This document shows, in pieces, positions 24,680 through 35,319 of a DNA stretch of 64,000 bases. The notes beneath the pieces are model-generated. The model did not search any database. It was given only the letters and a program-made list of their open reading frames with translations, and was not told where the DNA came from. A program made the translations under genes and the position numbers. How positions within the stretch are numbered: the first letter of the stretch is position 1; every line of letters begins with the position of its first letter. The DNA is from Dipteris shenzhenensis (lineage: Eukaryota; Polypodiophyta; Polypodiopsida; Gleicheniales), in NCBI GenBank assembly GCA_047967505.1, contig CM106539.1. One strand, written 5' to 3'.

Positions 24680-25890
24680 TTTAGGAGTAGGTTCTTGTGG
24701 GTCTACTACTATGGATTTGAATGAATATTTTACTAAAGGAGTAGGTTCGTACTTCGTGGAAAAATTGATGAAAGTGTTACTACTCCCTTTTTAGGAGCAG
24801 GTTCTTGTGTAGCTACTTCTAGTGAATGCTTCGTTGTTGGTGTTGTATAGTCAAACCTTTCAGGCCTCTCCTCTTATTTTTGTGGCTCTAGAGGGGTGAA
24901 GTTGAGTATGATACAAGCATGTAAGGGTTGGGCTGCCATAAGGCTGCCGTGTTGATGATGCTTAGGGATCCACATTGCCATCATATGATCCTTGAGATTC
25001 TAGTGGTTCCTTCTTGATCCCATCTTTCTGGTGCCTTTTTCAATTCCATCCTCTAGTATGTTCAACTTTTATTCTCTCATCGTAATAAAGTGAGATATGT
25101 CCTCTGGAGCAAATGTGAGTAGGATGGTAGTGTCTCAGAGATCTTCTATTTTGTTGAGCCCAAGTTTCTTCGGAGAAAGTTGCTAGTGAAAATAATTCAT
25201 CATTCTCAATGGAAGGTTCTTGTGTGACTCCCATTGTGTTTGGAATGGTTGGTGTGACATGTGTAGTTGTCATCGAGCTTGATGTGGAATTTATTACTAA
25301 GGAAGGTTCTTGTGTAGCTTCCAAAGTAGATTCCATTCTTTTCATGGCAGGTTCTTGTGTTACTGTCTGTTTTTTAGAGACAGGTTCTGGTGTAACTGCC
25401 ATTTGCCTTGAAGAAGATGCAACGAGGTCAATGGCATCTTGAAAGACTAGTGGTCGAGTAGGTTCTTGCGTGATGACCCAATAGGAGGTATAGGATGCTC
25501 TTTATGTGTGATCCTCCTGTATTGGTGCTTTTCCATTGTCCTTGCGAGCAAGTTCTTATGGTTCTACCTTTTCCAAGGTAGGTTCTTGTGGTTCTGCTCT
25601 CTAATCTCTGCCTTGATTTTTCATAATGGGTAGGCTTGAATTTGATGGTTGCCTCTCATGGTTGCCTCTCATTTGTTGGTGATGAAGATTTTAGAGGCTT
25701 GTGCCTCTTTCTTTTTTCTGCTCTTTATTGAGCACATTGTCATTATTGCTGGAAGATGATGGAGGTTGTCTTGTTGCACTAAGTACCTTGTGTACCCAAA
25801 TATAATTGTTTCCAAGGTAATATCCTTGGGCCTTTAGTAGTCTTGTGGAAACCCAATGGTATTGTACCTTCCTTGTTGGATGGCGTCATG
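24680..25890 (-). pseudogene. decayed gene for a protein with repeated Thr-Gln-Glu-Pro motifs
   Basis: On the minus strand, an open stretch at 25402-25040 and its extension up to about 25490 carry TQEP or close variants repeatedly: ITQEPTRPL, VTPEPVSKK, VTQEPAMKR, ATQEPSLV and VTQEPSIEN. Further copies are separated by stops on both sides (EPQEPTLEK near 25600, DPQEPTPKK near 24700). On the plus strand the same repeat shows as 'aggttcttgtg' about ten times. Upstream in the same sense, near 25770-26000, two related phrases (KAQGYYLGNNYIWV and SQGYFEGEIFIWV) form another repeat. I recognise no family. It could be a linker of a retroelement polyprotein or a host repeat protein. Several stops make it a pseudogene, or exons of something I cannot assemble. 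Confidence 0.45.
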
Positions 25891-26396
25891 TTCTCCTCCG
25901 ATATCAAGGTTTATTGTTAACATGATGGGGTGGCTTTTGATGTTGAGGTTTTGCTAGAACCCAAATAAATATTTCACCTTCAAAGTACCCTTGGGACTCT
26001 AGTAGATCCTTTTGGACTCACACTTGCTTGGTTGCTCTTCTTTATTGTTGTCTTTATTGGTAAGGCTCTTGTGAAGGCTGAGAGATGGAAGTAGACATTG
26101 ATAGTGATGCTTGAATGTTGGGCTGGTTGGTAGTGATCAACACATCGTCAATTCATCACCAAAAAACCCTTTGTAAGTGTCTTGCATCCAACTTTTACCA
26201 AGAATTGCGGCTCCTCTTAATGTACCTGCAGGAGTTAATAAAAACTTGCAAGGCACAATGTAATTGTCCATGGAAACATTCAACATTAAAGAACCAATAA
26301 CCTTAATTGAGGTACCTCCTATGGATTGAATTTCTTTGGCTTCAGGGGCAGTGCACCTAAACCCCCACCAAGGGGGGTGTAATGCATGTTGCTGGA
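25891..26396. other. spacer between repeat-protein remnant and tandem duplication
   Basis: No gene or RNA was recognised. The first part may still belong to the minus-strand repeat-protein remnant. From about 26340 the sequence becomes rich in C and G homopolymer runs that lead into the duplication at 26397. Confidence 0.35.
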
Positions 26397-26740
26397 CTCC
26401 CTTGGAACCCCTTGGCGATGTCCTAGGGGGGGTGTTGCCCCCCCTACCCCCGCTTCATGGAATAGATATAAGCACACCTGGGTATAGAGCATGGCCAAAA
26501 ATAATCTCTAATAACAGAGATCAGGTTCCACATACAACACTTGCAACCCAGGGCTATTCCCGTTGGCCTCCCTTGAAACCCCCTGGCAATGTCCTAGCGG
26601 CATGTTTCCCCCCCTACCCCCCTTTCATGCAATGGGTATAAGCACACATGGGTCCAAAGCATGGACAAAAAACAATCTCTAACAACGGATCAGGTTCCAC
26701 ATACAACACTTGCAACCCAGGGCTATACCCATCTAGCCCC
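26397..26740 (+). repeat. tandem duplication of about 171 bases
   Basis: 'ctcccttg.aaccccttggc' through 'atacaacacttgcaacccagg' occurs at 26397-26567 and 26568-26740 at roughly 85% identity by eye. Both units carry 'gatcaggttccacatacaac' and runs of C followed by 'taccccc'. A longer lead-in from 26343 may be part of the same element. Confidence 0.85.
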
Positions 26741-28594
26741 TTATGTTATGAGTATAGGGACCAGACACCAATCCCTAGGCTAGGACTTAGAGTGAAGGAA
26801 GGAATTACTATGTAGCTTGCTAAAGAAATCCTATACCTTTATCCCTTGAAGTGGATTTGATCGAAGCTAGAAGCACAAGTTAATGATACAAGTATAGCAT
26901 TTTAGTATCATAGGGTACAAGGGCAAGAATTTTTGAGTATGTATTACTGGAAGAGGACTTGGACTATATAATTGCAGTTCATGAACCTAAACTTTAAAGA
27001 CCTAAGGAAAATTATTTGTTTAACTGCTTCTGTCATTGTGAGCTACACCTTTCATATGTTTGGTATCGAAGCATCATTCATACCATTTGAAGATCATAAT
27101 CATGGCACAAGGTGTTGTACCATTTGAAGATCATAATCATGTCATATGTTTGGTATTGGTTAGCAGGCTAAAGAAAATTCCTTTGGTTTCCCTGGGAGAG
27201 CAATAACTGGAGATCTAGAGCAAACGGCAGAATCAAAAGCAAAGTAGCAAAAGGTGCTAAGCATACTAGAAAATCAATGCAAGTAGCAACAACAAAGTTG
27301 GAAGCCAGCAATATCAACTATTAGCAAAAGTGCCTGGAAGCCAGCAACGTCATAGCAAGCAGAAAACATTAAAGCTAGAGGCAATCAAACAACAATTGAA
27401 ATTTTCATATTCTTTCTACGAGAAATACAAGATGGGTGCAATGTGTGGAATGGCAGGATCCCGCAGTCCACACCATAAGCCACGTGCCAGTTTAGCAAAC
27501 TCATACATCTCGTATTTTGCCTAAGGAGTTTGTCTGATGCAAGGCACACCTACACGTCAAGCATATCAAAGGCATGGTGTGCTTACCTACTATTATTTTA
27601 TGAATCAAATAGACAAACTACAACCTGCCATAGAAAAGCAGAGAGTAGAGCAAACATAATTTTGTTAGAGCTGAAAAAACCAAGTGGTGGGTGTATAAGG
27701 CTGCAAGGCTTTCTGTGGAATAAGCCAGCAATCATGATGCAAAGATCCATCGCTATCGTCAACCATTTTTCTAGGTGCACATGAAATGCTTAAGAGAAGC
27801 TGTGTGAGCTAAAAGGGTAGCAAGCTTCATTCAGCCCTAAAGATTAGGATAAATGTAGCAATATGGCAGCGTCTATGTGAAAGCTGAACCCATAATGAAG
27901 AGCATCCTATCAATTGCATCCCCATGCTTCATGTCAAAGTTTTCATAGATTTGCATGCTTTTTGTAGAGGGATTTGATGTAGGGATGCTGCCCCATGAAA
28001 TGCATCTCTAAAGCCAGGAACCCAACTCAAAAATAAGAAGAGCAACTCGCAGCTACCACTAGTACAATGACCATGAATTCCAAGAACGATAGGCATGTAG
28101 CTTTTGAAATAGCAAAGAGAAGGGAGATTGTGGCATTTTGTAATGAATGCAAAATCTAAAATGAGAAGCAGAAACACGAATGAGGTTTCATAAAAGCTTG
28201 GTGAGATTGAGGAAGGTATCCTGGTAATGCATGTGGCCATCAAGCAAATCGACATGTGCACATATGCAGTAGGAAGAGATCCGCAAATCAAAGCAAGCAA
28301 CAGATCCGAAAAAGATTCGACATAGATCCAAGAAATAGATCCAAAATAGAAGCAAGAGAAGACCAGAGATCCAAAACAGATACAAATGCTAAAACTACCT
28401 TTAATGGGAGTAGCAAGGGAATTCCTGATTTGAAATTCTATCAATGCTCAAGATTTGGGACTGTCAACAAACAATTCGACAGTTTAGTATCCATAATTAT
28501 GAAGTTCAAACAATTTGGGGCTTGAAGCAAAGGTATTTTTTTCCCTAAAATTTTTGATTTCCATAAGCAATTAGTTTCTCATTTTCGAATCATC
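26741..28594. other. spacer; leader-like A-rich DNA before the zinc-knuckle locus
   Basis: I could not support a gene. A 171-codon open frame on the minus strand (28444-27929) is Phe/Leu/Cys-rich and lies opposite A/G-rich plus-strand DNA, as chance frames do. Two near copies of 'ccatttgaagatcataatcatg' sit near 27087 and 27121. Confidence 0.35.
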
Positions 28595-29058
28595 ATGGCA
28601 AAATTCAAGAAGAAGAATTTAGCAAAAAAATGTCCATCATGTGGAAGTGTTGATCATGGTCCAAAAGATTGCTATATGTATTTGTGCAAGCATTGCACAG
28701 GCAATATGGGCATCAAAGGAAGTATTGCACTAATCTTTTGGAGCTAAAGTTCTATAAAATATTTCCAGCTTTATGTGAAGAAAAAGCAATCCGAAAAGTC
28801 ACAAGGCTCTTGGATAAGCTTTCAGAATATTCAGTTTTGCTTGATAATACAAAGGATTGGTATGCCAAATTTCATAAAGATGATTGCAGATCTTTTCGAT
28901 ATATTGCTGATATCTTAGAAATTCAAGAAAGAGTTCAAATTTTGCAGTCCGAATATTCTCATGAGGAAGATGATGATTCCAAAGATGTGCAAGGTATTTG
29001 CTGTGTTTATTTAGATATTTCAATTTTTAATCAAATTACATATGTGTCAAAGTAGTTT
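28595..29058 (+). pseudogene. tandem CCHC zinc-knuckle coding remnant
   Basis: Starting at an ATG at 28595 the frame reads basic residues, then CPSCGSVDHGPKDC, a perfect C-x2-C-x4-H-x4-C knuckle. A second knuckle follows five residues later, but two extra bases inside it shift the frame. Its first half (CKHC) is in the first frame and its second half (YGHQRKYC) is in the next, which stays open to 29055. The continuation is charged and contains DWYAKFHKDDCRSFRYIADI and an acidic EEDDDSKD run. Double knuckles of this kind bind single-stranded nucleic acid in retroelement Gag and in cellular RNA-binding proteins. No capsid domain precedes it. This is the first part of an unexplained coding-like block that runs to about 32300. 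Confidence 0.6.
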
Positions 29059-29152
29059 TAGATATTCTGAAAGCAAGTATGGACAGCCAAAGAAGTCAAG
29101 TATGTGTGAGCATTATCCAATGCCAATCAGTTCTTGATTTTTTCATAGACAA

Positions 29153-29698
29153 ATGGAGCAACATGATAAAGATGATTGCTTTCTGACAAAGAATGATGAG
29201 AATATTAAAGATTCATATGATGATTGTGCATGCTATGCATTTGCACCAACTTTTGCTATTGAGGTGATGTGGAAGCAAGAGAAAATCAATCCGAATGCAA
29301 TCTTTGATGAGCCTGACTACAGAAGCCCTTACAACAAGAAAGGCTTGGGGTATATTCCTAGTCCAATTCAAACCAATCATGTTGAAATATGTCAGGGAAA
29401 TGAAGTCAAGGTTTTTTCTGACCTTTATTTGAAAATTGCAACTTTTGATGAGGATGATCTTGAGGATTCTGCAATCAGCTTATGTTTGCATATTTTTCAT
29501 ATTGAGGGTGAACAAATGGATCAACAATCCAAGCTAGAAATGAATCGATGGTTTGATTCCAATGATGAAGATAAGATTTCAGCTTATGATGTTTCTAATG
29601 CTGATGTTCAAGTTGATAAGCATGTGTGTGAAGAAGATACAATTATTCAACAATTTCTATTATCCATTGAGGATGAGGATGGCATGTCAAACAATTGA
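29153..29698 (+). CDS. acidic hypothetical protein segment (181 codons, uninterrupted)
   Basis: This open frame follows the zinc-knuckle part on the same strand after about 95 bases. It is acidic (many Asp/Glu) and contains YRSPYNKKGLGYIPSP, which faintly recalls the 'GLGY' phrase found between protease and RT in some plant gypsy polyproteins. That resemblance is weak. No transmembrane segment, signal peptide or known catalytic motif was seen. It is probably one piece of the larger decayed locus at 28595-32302 rather than a free-standing gene; the ATG at 29153 may be internal. Confidence 0.4.
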   Translation: MEQHDKDDCFLTKNDENIKDSYDDCACYAFAPTFAIEVMWKQEKINPNAIFDEPDYRSPYNKKGLGYIPSPIQTNHVEICQGNEVKVFSDLYLKIATFDEDDLEDSAISLCLHIFHIEGEQMDQQSKLEMNRWFDSNDEDKISAYDVSNADVQVDKHVCEEDTIIQQFLLSIEDEDGMSNN

Positions 29699-29942
29699 TT
29701 TGTTCCAAAGATTACAAAAATGGTTCAGATTCAAAACGATGAAGAAGAAGAAAGCAAAGAGAAGAACTCAAGTGCAAAGAAGGAGAAAGAATTTCAATGA
29801 GTTTCCGTAGCTAGAGTCATTTAGGTTCCTTGCCCGGAAGTGGAATTTTTCAGGAGAGCAATGTTTAGTACAACAAATTATTGGTTTATAACAATTTCCA
29901 TATGGGCAAAAGTGGGCTTAAATGCAACAACTTAAGAGGTCA

Positions 29943-31202
29943 ATTAATTGGTATTCTTTTCCTGAAGAGGTATGCCTTCTTGTTCGATCTTCAAGAGAAG
30001 TAATCCATAAGCTTTCATTAGAGCTTGAAAAGGAGAGGGATGCAGCACAAGTTGCAGCAATTGAAGCTATATCAATGATTAATTGACTTCAAACAGAGAA
30101 GGCATGTTTGTAAAGGGAATTTTCTAAAGAACAACAAATGGCTATGTTGCAAGTTTCTCACTGTTATGATGTCATTGATGCTCTCAAAGAAGTTGTTTGG
30201 CAGCAAAATAGTAAAATTACAGCTTTATATAATCAGTTCGTATTTTCTCATATGCCTAGTCAAGATCCTATTCGGGAGGATTTGTGTATGTTGCATGATC
30301 CAGTTGTTGATTTACGAGTTCAAGAGAATATTTTTGAAGTTTTTGAGAAAGCTAATCATCCTATAAAGGAAGTTGTAGCAAATGGGATTATGTTAGTGCC
30401 AACAGATGAATGGTGGCTACCATCAATGATTGGACATCATGCTATTCATCAAAGTGTTGCTCAAATAAGAAGTGTTGAAGAGCCAAAGGGAGTTGTTGGA
30501 GTGATGATGGACAAAGGAGGAATGTATAAGGAGCAGCCCAAGAGCCAAAGAAGCTAAGAGGAGCCCTCACTTTCTCTAATCCATGCACCAAAGCAACCCA
30601 TAGGTTTGGAAGATATTGACATGTGCCAACTTGCAAAAGATGATATTATTAAGCAATTGCCATGTTATATTGATGAGGGGAAGCTAATCCAAAAATTTGT
30701 TCCATTCATGAAGTACAATCAATGGTATGATGCTTCAAATATGCTATGCACAAAGTTTTCAGTATGCAGTCCATGTTTATGTCAGGTTGCAAATTCAGCT
30801 TTCATTTTGAGCGACCTAAAGATGGATTCTTCTCAAGTGGTATTCTGTATTCCAAGACAAATATATGGATAGAAATCTCATCAACTTAAATCTCATTTTG
30901 AATATGATTTGGGTGTGTTTCAGTCTAGGCCAAAATGCAGAGCTAGTTGGGAGCAACAGTGTAGTCTACTAGTTGGCAGTTTTCAGGAGCTTCAAAATCA
31001 GGTCAAATGGATTGATTTGACTGATGTTAGATGGCTGAAAGTTAGTCATGTATATGGTTTATACCCGCCTAAAACCATTTTTAATTTGGATAAGTCTAAC
31101 CCATTCATCCGAGTGTGTTTTTTCACAGTAAGAAAGTTGATTTTCTGCAGTCCACAAGTGACAATGCATGGCAAAGTGATGATCCAATTGAGGGTGAGGT
31201 AA
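29943..31202 (+). pseudogene. GTD-binding (DUF593, zein-binding type) domain remnant with C-terminal extension
   Basis: One frame can be followed from about 29943 to 31200 with only four stops (30084 TGA, 30111 TAA, 30555 TAA, 30870 TAG). From 30000 to 30230 it reads ELEKERDAAQVAAIEAISMI, then LQTEKACL, then a coiled-coil-like stretch with DVIDALKEVVWQQNSKI. This matches the plant GTD-binding domain, whose hallmark is ELxxERxAAxxAAxEAMxMIxRLQxEKA and then a Tyr-Asp-x-x-Ala-Ile-x-x-Leu-Lys-like block. In plants that domain lets membrane-anchored receptors bind myosin XI. Here no membrane segment is visible upstream, and two stops fall inside the domain. The later part (30606-31200), with Trp/Cys-rich phrases, is unrecognised. 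The domain call is the firmest non-transposon match in the window. Confidence 0.65.
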
Positions 31203-32302
31203 ACAAAGAAAAGAAGTTAGATGAAGATAAATCTAAAGACCAACTCTTTCAAGGTTTCAAAATGCAAATAAGTTCAGTTCAATCATTGGGTGAAGAAAAT
31301 GGTAAGGACAATGTTCCAGAGGGATCACTCATTGAAGTGGTTTCCCAAACAGAAATTTCAGCTTTGAAGGATGATATATATGAAATGTTTTATGATGCTT
31401 TTACTGAGTTTGAGGATGAATTCTATGATGCAAAATATGATATTATGCAATCAGAATTTGGTTTACATTCAGATTTGAATGATGGTATAGTTTTCAGCCT
31501 TTGGCAAGATGCAAGTGCAAGAGCACAATGTGAAAAATCAAATGCAAATGCAACAAAAACAAAATAAAAAAATGAGAATGCTGATGTTGATGTTGATGAT
31601 GAAGAAATGAAAAAGGTGAAAGATGAGGGTAAGTGGAAGAGCCCAAACCGAATCCAAAAGAGCCCAAAAATGAGTCAGAAGAGATCGGAGGAGTTCCAAA
31701 ATCACCTCTACTTCATACCACAAATATGTAAACACTTGGCAAGTGTTCAAGGTCAAAATATACAGCAAATGAAAGCTTGGAATCATGAAAAACAGCAAAC
31801 AAAAATTCAGCAAATAGTTTGGAAGTATGTTCGACAACAGAAAGCAGTTTTGGCATGTTTCGGACAGTCCGAAAGTTCGATTATCAATCTGATTTCAAAG
31901 AGAGGAATTTCAAAAAGTCTAAATGACAGAAAAGCAGTAATTTTTGTGTTCTTTAATTCAGCATATGTTATTCAAACAGTCTTGATAATTCAGGCCAAAA
32001 TTCAAAAGGTTCAAATGTGGTGGATTTCAATCCGAAATCAGAATTCAGTCATTGAAATAAATGAAATTCAGAATTCAGATTTTCAGTGGTGGTTTGATGA
32101 CTAGAATTTAATTCAGATTTTTCAAAGACAAATGAATGATTTCTTTGAGGACTCTACACCAACATATGTTGCGGAATCTGAAGCTTCATCAACGCATTCT
32201 TATTTGCTTGATCGGAGCGATATATCCATTCTGTGCCAATGGAATGTGAACATACTTATTCATGCATGGTTTTATTCATTTTGTATGATCTCGCATAGAT
32301 GA
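31115..32302 (+). pseudogene. C-terminal part of the same unexplained coding block
   Basis: The likely frame changes by one phase near 31115-31140 and then runs to the stop at 32300, broken only at 31565 (TAA) and 32102 (TAG). It is charged first (VNKEKKLDEDKSKDQ and an acidic stretch near 31330-31460), then Lys/Gln-rich. It ends with a serine-rich piece, FFEDSTPTYVAESEASST, followed by HSYLLDRSD. No known domain was recognised. The rarity of stops over 1.2 kb in AT-rich DNA suggests real ancestry as protein, in continuity with the zinc-knuckle and GTD-binding parts upstream. Confidence 0.4.
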
Positions 32303-33089
32303 CATTATATTTTATGGGTTCCTAGCCCTAGCATGTTACCATAAAATGGTAGCACTATATTTACACTCACATAATGATGATATGCACTATAGCTTACCTT
32401 TACTTTACTACATAATAATCTCTTTCTTTTGGACATTAGTGGATAGCTATGTATGGGGGTAGTTTGAACCTTGGTACTGCACCAAGCTCTTCACTCTACT
32501 AACCACATGGTCTTGGATTGATGTGATGTTTGCATCATGAATGGGGTCTACTAACTTCCATTAGATTGAACCTGAAAATAAATCGAGCTTGGAATTTTTC
32601 AAACTCCAACCATCGGGTGTGCCAGTGTGAGGGGATAACTAGTCACCTAGAATAAGGTTAGTGAATAGTCACATGGGGGGATGTGAAGGGGTGTGAATGG
32701 GCCCTTGAGGTTCCAATTGCCCATAACTTCCCTTAGTCTTCTATCTTGAGCTATTCAATCATGGATTGCACCTATTCAATTCTAAGTTTCTGAAATTCTG
32801 TTCCAGTTCCGAATGAGGAAAGACTATTTATCACTTGAGTTCCTGTAATCTAATAGGTAGAATTTTGGAATAAGTCTCTACCTTTTATAGTCATTCTGGC
32901 TTGCCTGCACAAGTCAAAGCCTATGTGTGTTTGGCAAATTGGCAATAACAAACATTCTTGTCTTTGAGTTTCTTAATGTGCCAGGGCTTTCAATGCTCAA
33001 AGCTCCTCTGCCCAATTAAAATGTTAGGATTCTGATCCATAAAATTGAGATACAATCCGTCTACTGACCCAACATGTAGGCCCCCTTTT
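32303..33089. other. spacer after the unexplained coding block
   Basis: No gene, RNA or clear repeat was seen. It could include the 3' untranslated part or flank of the upstream locus. Confidence 0.4.
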
Positions 33090-33345
33090 TGCATGTGTGG
33101 GTCTCGACAGTGACTCATGTGTCATGGGGATGTTGAAGAGATGCCGATCAAGCCTCCACTTCAAGATACTCCTTGTGAGAGCAATGCAAGGCATGAGCCA
33201 TATGCAAGTGTCACTCAAGCAGCCTTCAAATTGTTGCAATGTGTTTCCATGAGAGAAAGAGGGAAGGGGGAGAGGGGAGAAGGGGGAGAGAAGGAGAAGG
33301 GAAGAGGAGAGTGAAGGGGGATGGAGTGGCAAACACAAGGGCACT
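33090..33345 (-). repeat. dispersed repeat, copy in inverse orientation to 37730-37985
   Basis: Read on the minus strand, this stretch matches 37730-37985 in order: 'ttgccac', a C/T-rich tract, 'tctcatgga', 'tgcttg.gtgacac', 'ctcacaaggagt' and 'acacatgagtcac'. Divergence is large, perhaps a quarter of positions. The parent element is unknown. Confidence 0.6.
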
Positions 33346-33849
33346 ACAATGGAAACAAGAGAACACCCAAAACACTCTTTTGGAAGACAAGAGGGAGCTT
33401 CAAACTTGTGCAAACAACAATGAAGACTAAAGTCAATACTTTGGCCTTTTATACATGTCACCTTTTGAAGGGAGGGCTAACCCTTTTCCTTTTAACACTC
33501 TCCTTCTCTTTACAATCAAAGGCTCTTGGGCCCATAGGGTGCCAAGGCATATTGCTATTCTTTCCATCTCTCCCTACTAGTAGAAATAGCGCTTGTGCTA
33601 ACCATATTAGAGCACTTGGGACAAGCATGGCGTTAGGAGGTGTTCCTAACCGGCTCCCAAATAGCGCTTGTGTTAGCCTCGTGCCTCCAAGGCTTAGGCG
33701 ATTTAGGGCTCAAACTCCCTGAGTTCCCTCATGCCTTAAGTCATTTGGGGTTCGAAGCCCATGTACGAGGCTCAAAACCTGGAGTGGCGAGGCTTAACTT
33801 CCGCGAGATACTTAACAACAGCTTGCAACTGGAACATACATTTTGTGCA

Positions 33850-34140
33850 CAGTTCTTGCACTCTTTTGCCTCATGATATTTGGGGATCAAACTCCTTGAG
33901 CTTGTCATGTACTCTTCCCATGGCTATTTATGTTGAAGTGGATAAGAATGTGCACGTTTCTTGCAATCGTTGGCCTTCGGGTGTTAGTTGGAACCTACAA
34001 TCTGTGCACGTTGCCTGGAAGCTTTGGCATTGGGATATTTGGGGATCAAGCTCCTTGAGTTTGTGCTGTACTCCTTCCATGTGCACATTGCCTACAATCA
34101 TTGGCCTTGGGGTATTGGGGGATTAAACTCCCTAAGCTTC
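33850..34140 (+). repeat. degenerate repeat with 'ggggatcaaactccttgag' phrase
   Basis: The phrase 'ttggcattgggatatttggg' and its variants recur near 33868, 34024 and 34100, each followed by a form of 'gatcaaactccttgagctt'. A separate short duplication, 'aatagcgcttgtg.taacc', occurs near 33586 and 33661. No coding family was recognised in 33346-34499. Confidence 0.5.
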
Positions 34141-34499
34141 TCCGTTGAAGTAGATCATGAAACCTAATCACCGATTACCCTGCATTTGACGACTGTACTC
34201 TGTGGATGTTAACATGCCCCCCATCCTATTGCTAATCTGCCCTTGGGTCAGCTGCACTTGAGGAGGTGTGTGGTGAGGACTATTTGTAGGACTGCATAGC
34301 GGTCCAACTGTTATGGAGTGAGGCGAGTGAGGTACGAGCAATACTTCCAAAAGTGGGTGTCATGCATATCCTCATACGTGCGGATGTGATGTTCGTGGAG
34401 ATTGCGGACGCGGAGGTAGAGGCAAAGGTCTTGGAATAGCGTAGGACTAACATCGAGATTAAAGACAATTTGGTTGTTCAGATTGTGGAGGCAGTTGTC

Positions 34500-34958
34500 T
34501 ATTTGATCACACTGTCACTTCCTAGTAAGGATTATGCATCAACAGGCAATAAGAATGATTCTGTCACTCCTAATATCTCTGTGCATAGGCATACGATGTA
34601 ATTTTTGCGACAACTTTTTATCGACCTGCAGAATAGTGGTCACATAGCAAAAACTGGGCACTTTTTTGAGTGCTTGCGGAAAACTTCCGCCACCAAAACG
34701 GGCCCCGAAATGGCCTCGAATCAAAAAAATAATTTCACTGAGGGCTTCGTCCCTTCCCGTAGCATATACTGCCCTCTCGTCGCATTGCGAAGGGCGTCCT
34801 AATCTAAGACATTGCACTCTTGCACTTTTCGGCTATGCTACCTACAGAGATTTGCTCCCAAACTCGAGAAAGGAAAGCAACATTGATCCTCTTACCAAGA
34901 TACCACAAACTTGGTTTGCTTTCTTGAGCTCCTTACCATGGACCGAGCTCTAATACCA
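34500..34958 (-). mobile_element. copia family B leader (untranslated) with primer-binding site, minus orientation
   Basis: This stretch aligns over its length with 53800-54187, which lies upstream of a family B gag on the minus strand. At its LTR side, 34947-34958 reads GCTCTAATACCA, the reverse complement of TGGTATTAGAGC. That is a copia-type primer-binding site complementary to initiator tRNA-Met with one difference from the usual motif. Homology stops near 34500, where the gag-proximal leader should continue. That missing side appears 1 kb away in the opposite orientation. Confidence 0.8.
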
Positions 34959-35319
34959 TGTGAAGAGAGTGGGAGAGAGGTAAGGAGTCTCACTTGCAGC
35001 TTTCTCAAATACACAATGGGGGAATACACACAAAGATGGAGGCTAAAAACAGTTTTCCTCTTCTTAGTTGTGAAAGCCAAAAGAACTCTCTATCTTAGTA
35101 CAAAAGGAAAATGGTGAATCCTATATGTGGGTCTCAAACCAAACATAGCTAACCTAGGTGGCATACTAATTGAGCCACTAACTAGAGTACATAAAGATAG
35201 CTGTCATCCAGCTATTATTCATGGGCAGTGTACCAACCGCATCTGTAGCTAACAAGTAGGTGATATAAATGCACAACGGTCACCCTGGCATATCATGAGT
35301 GGAGCTCGATATCTCAACA
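34959..35319 (-). mobile_element. complete LTR of copia family B, minus orientation (361 bases)
   Basis: Both ends are TG...CA. On the minus strand it begins TGTTGAGATATCGAGC at 35319 and ends next to the primer-binding site at 34959. It aligns with the 3' LTR at 47634-47928 through phrases such as 'ctagttagtggctcaattag' and 'cctttgtgtgtgttcccc'. A TATA-like 'tttatgtactctag' region corresponds to 'tttatatactctag' in the other copy. This is the only full-length B LTR in the window and gives the family's LTR length. Confidence 0.85.

Noticed and set aside
27929-28444. Minus-strand 171-codon frame rich in Phe, Leu and Cys
   Set aside because: It looks like membrane protein only because the other strand is A/G-rich. 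There is no motif, and it lies in front of the plus-strand zinc-knuckle locus, whose sense is better supported.
28994-29148. Intron with GT...AG ends between the zinc-knuckle part and the acidic frame
   Set aside because: The ends and pyrimidine-rich acceptor look plausible, but splicing there does not join the two observed frames in phase. With frameshifts nearby this cannot be decided from sequence alone.
28595-32302. Endogenous pararetrovirus
   Set aside because: The zinc knuckles alone suggested it, but no reverse transcriptase, protease or movement-protein motif is present and a plant GTD-binding domain is embedded.
33740-33765. tRNA B-box-like 'ggttcgaagccc'
   Set aside because: No matching A-box, acceptor stem or anticodon arm around it; no tRNA gene was found anywhere in the window.
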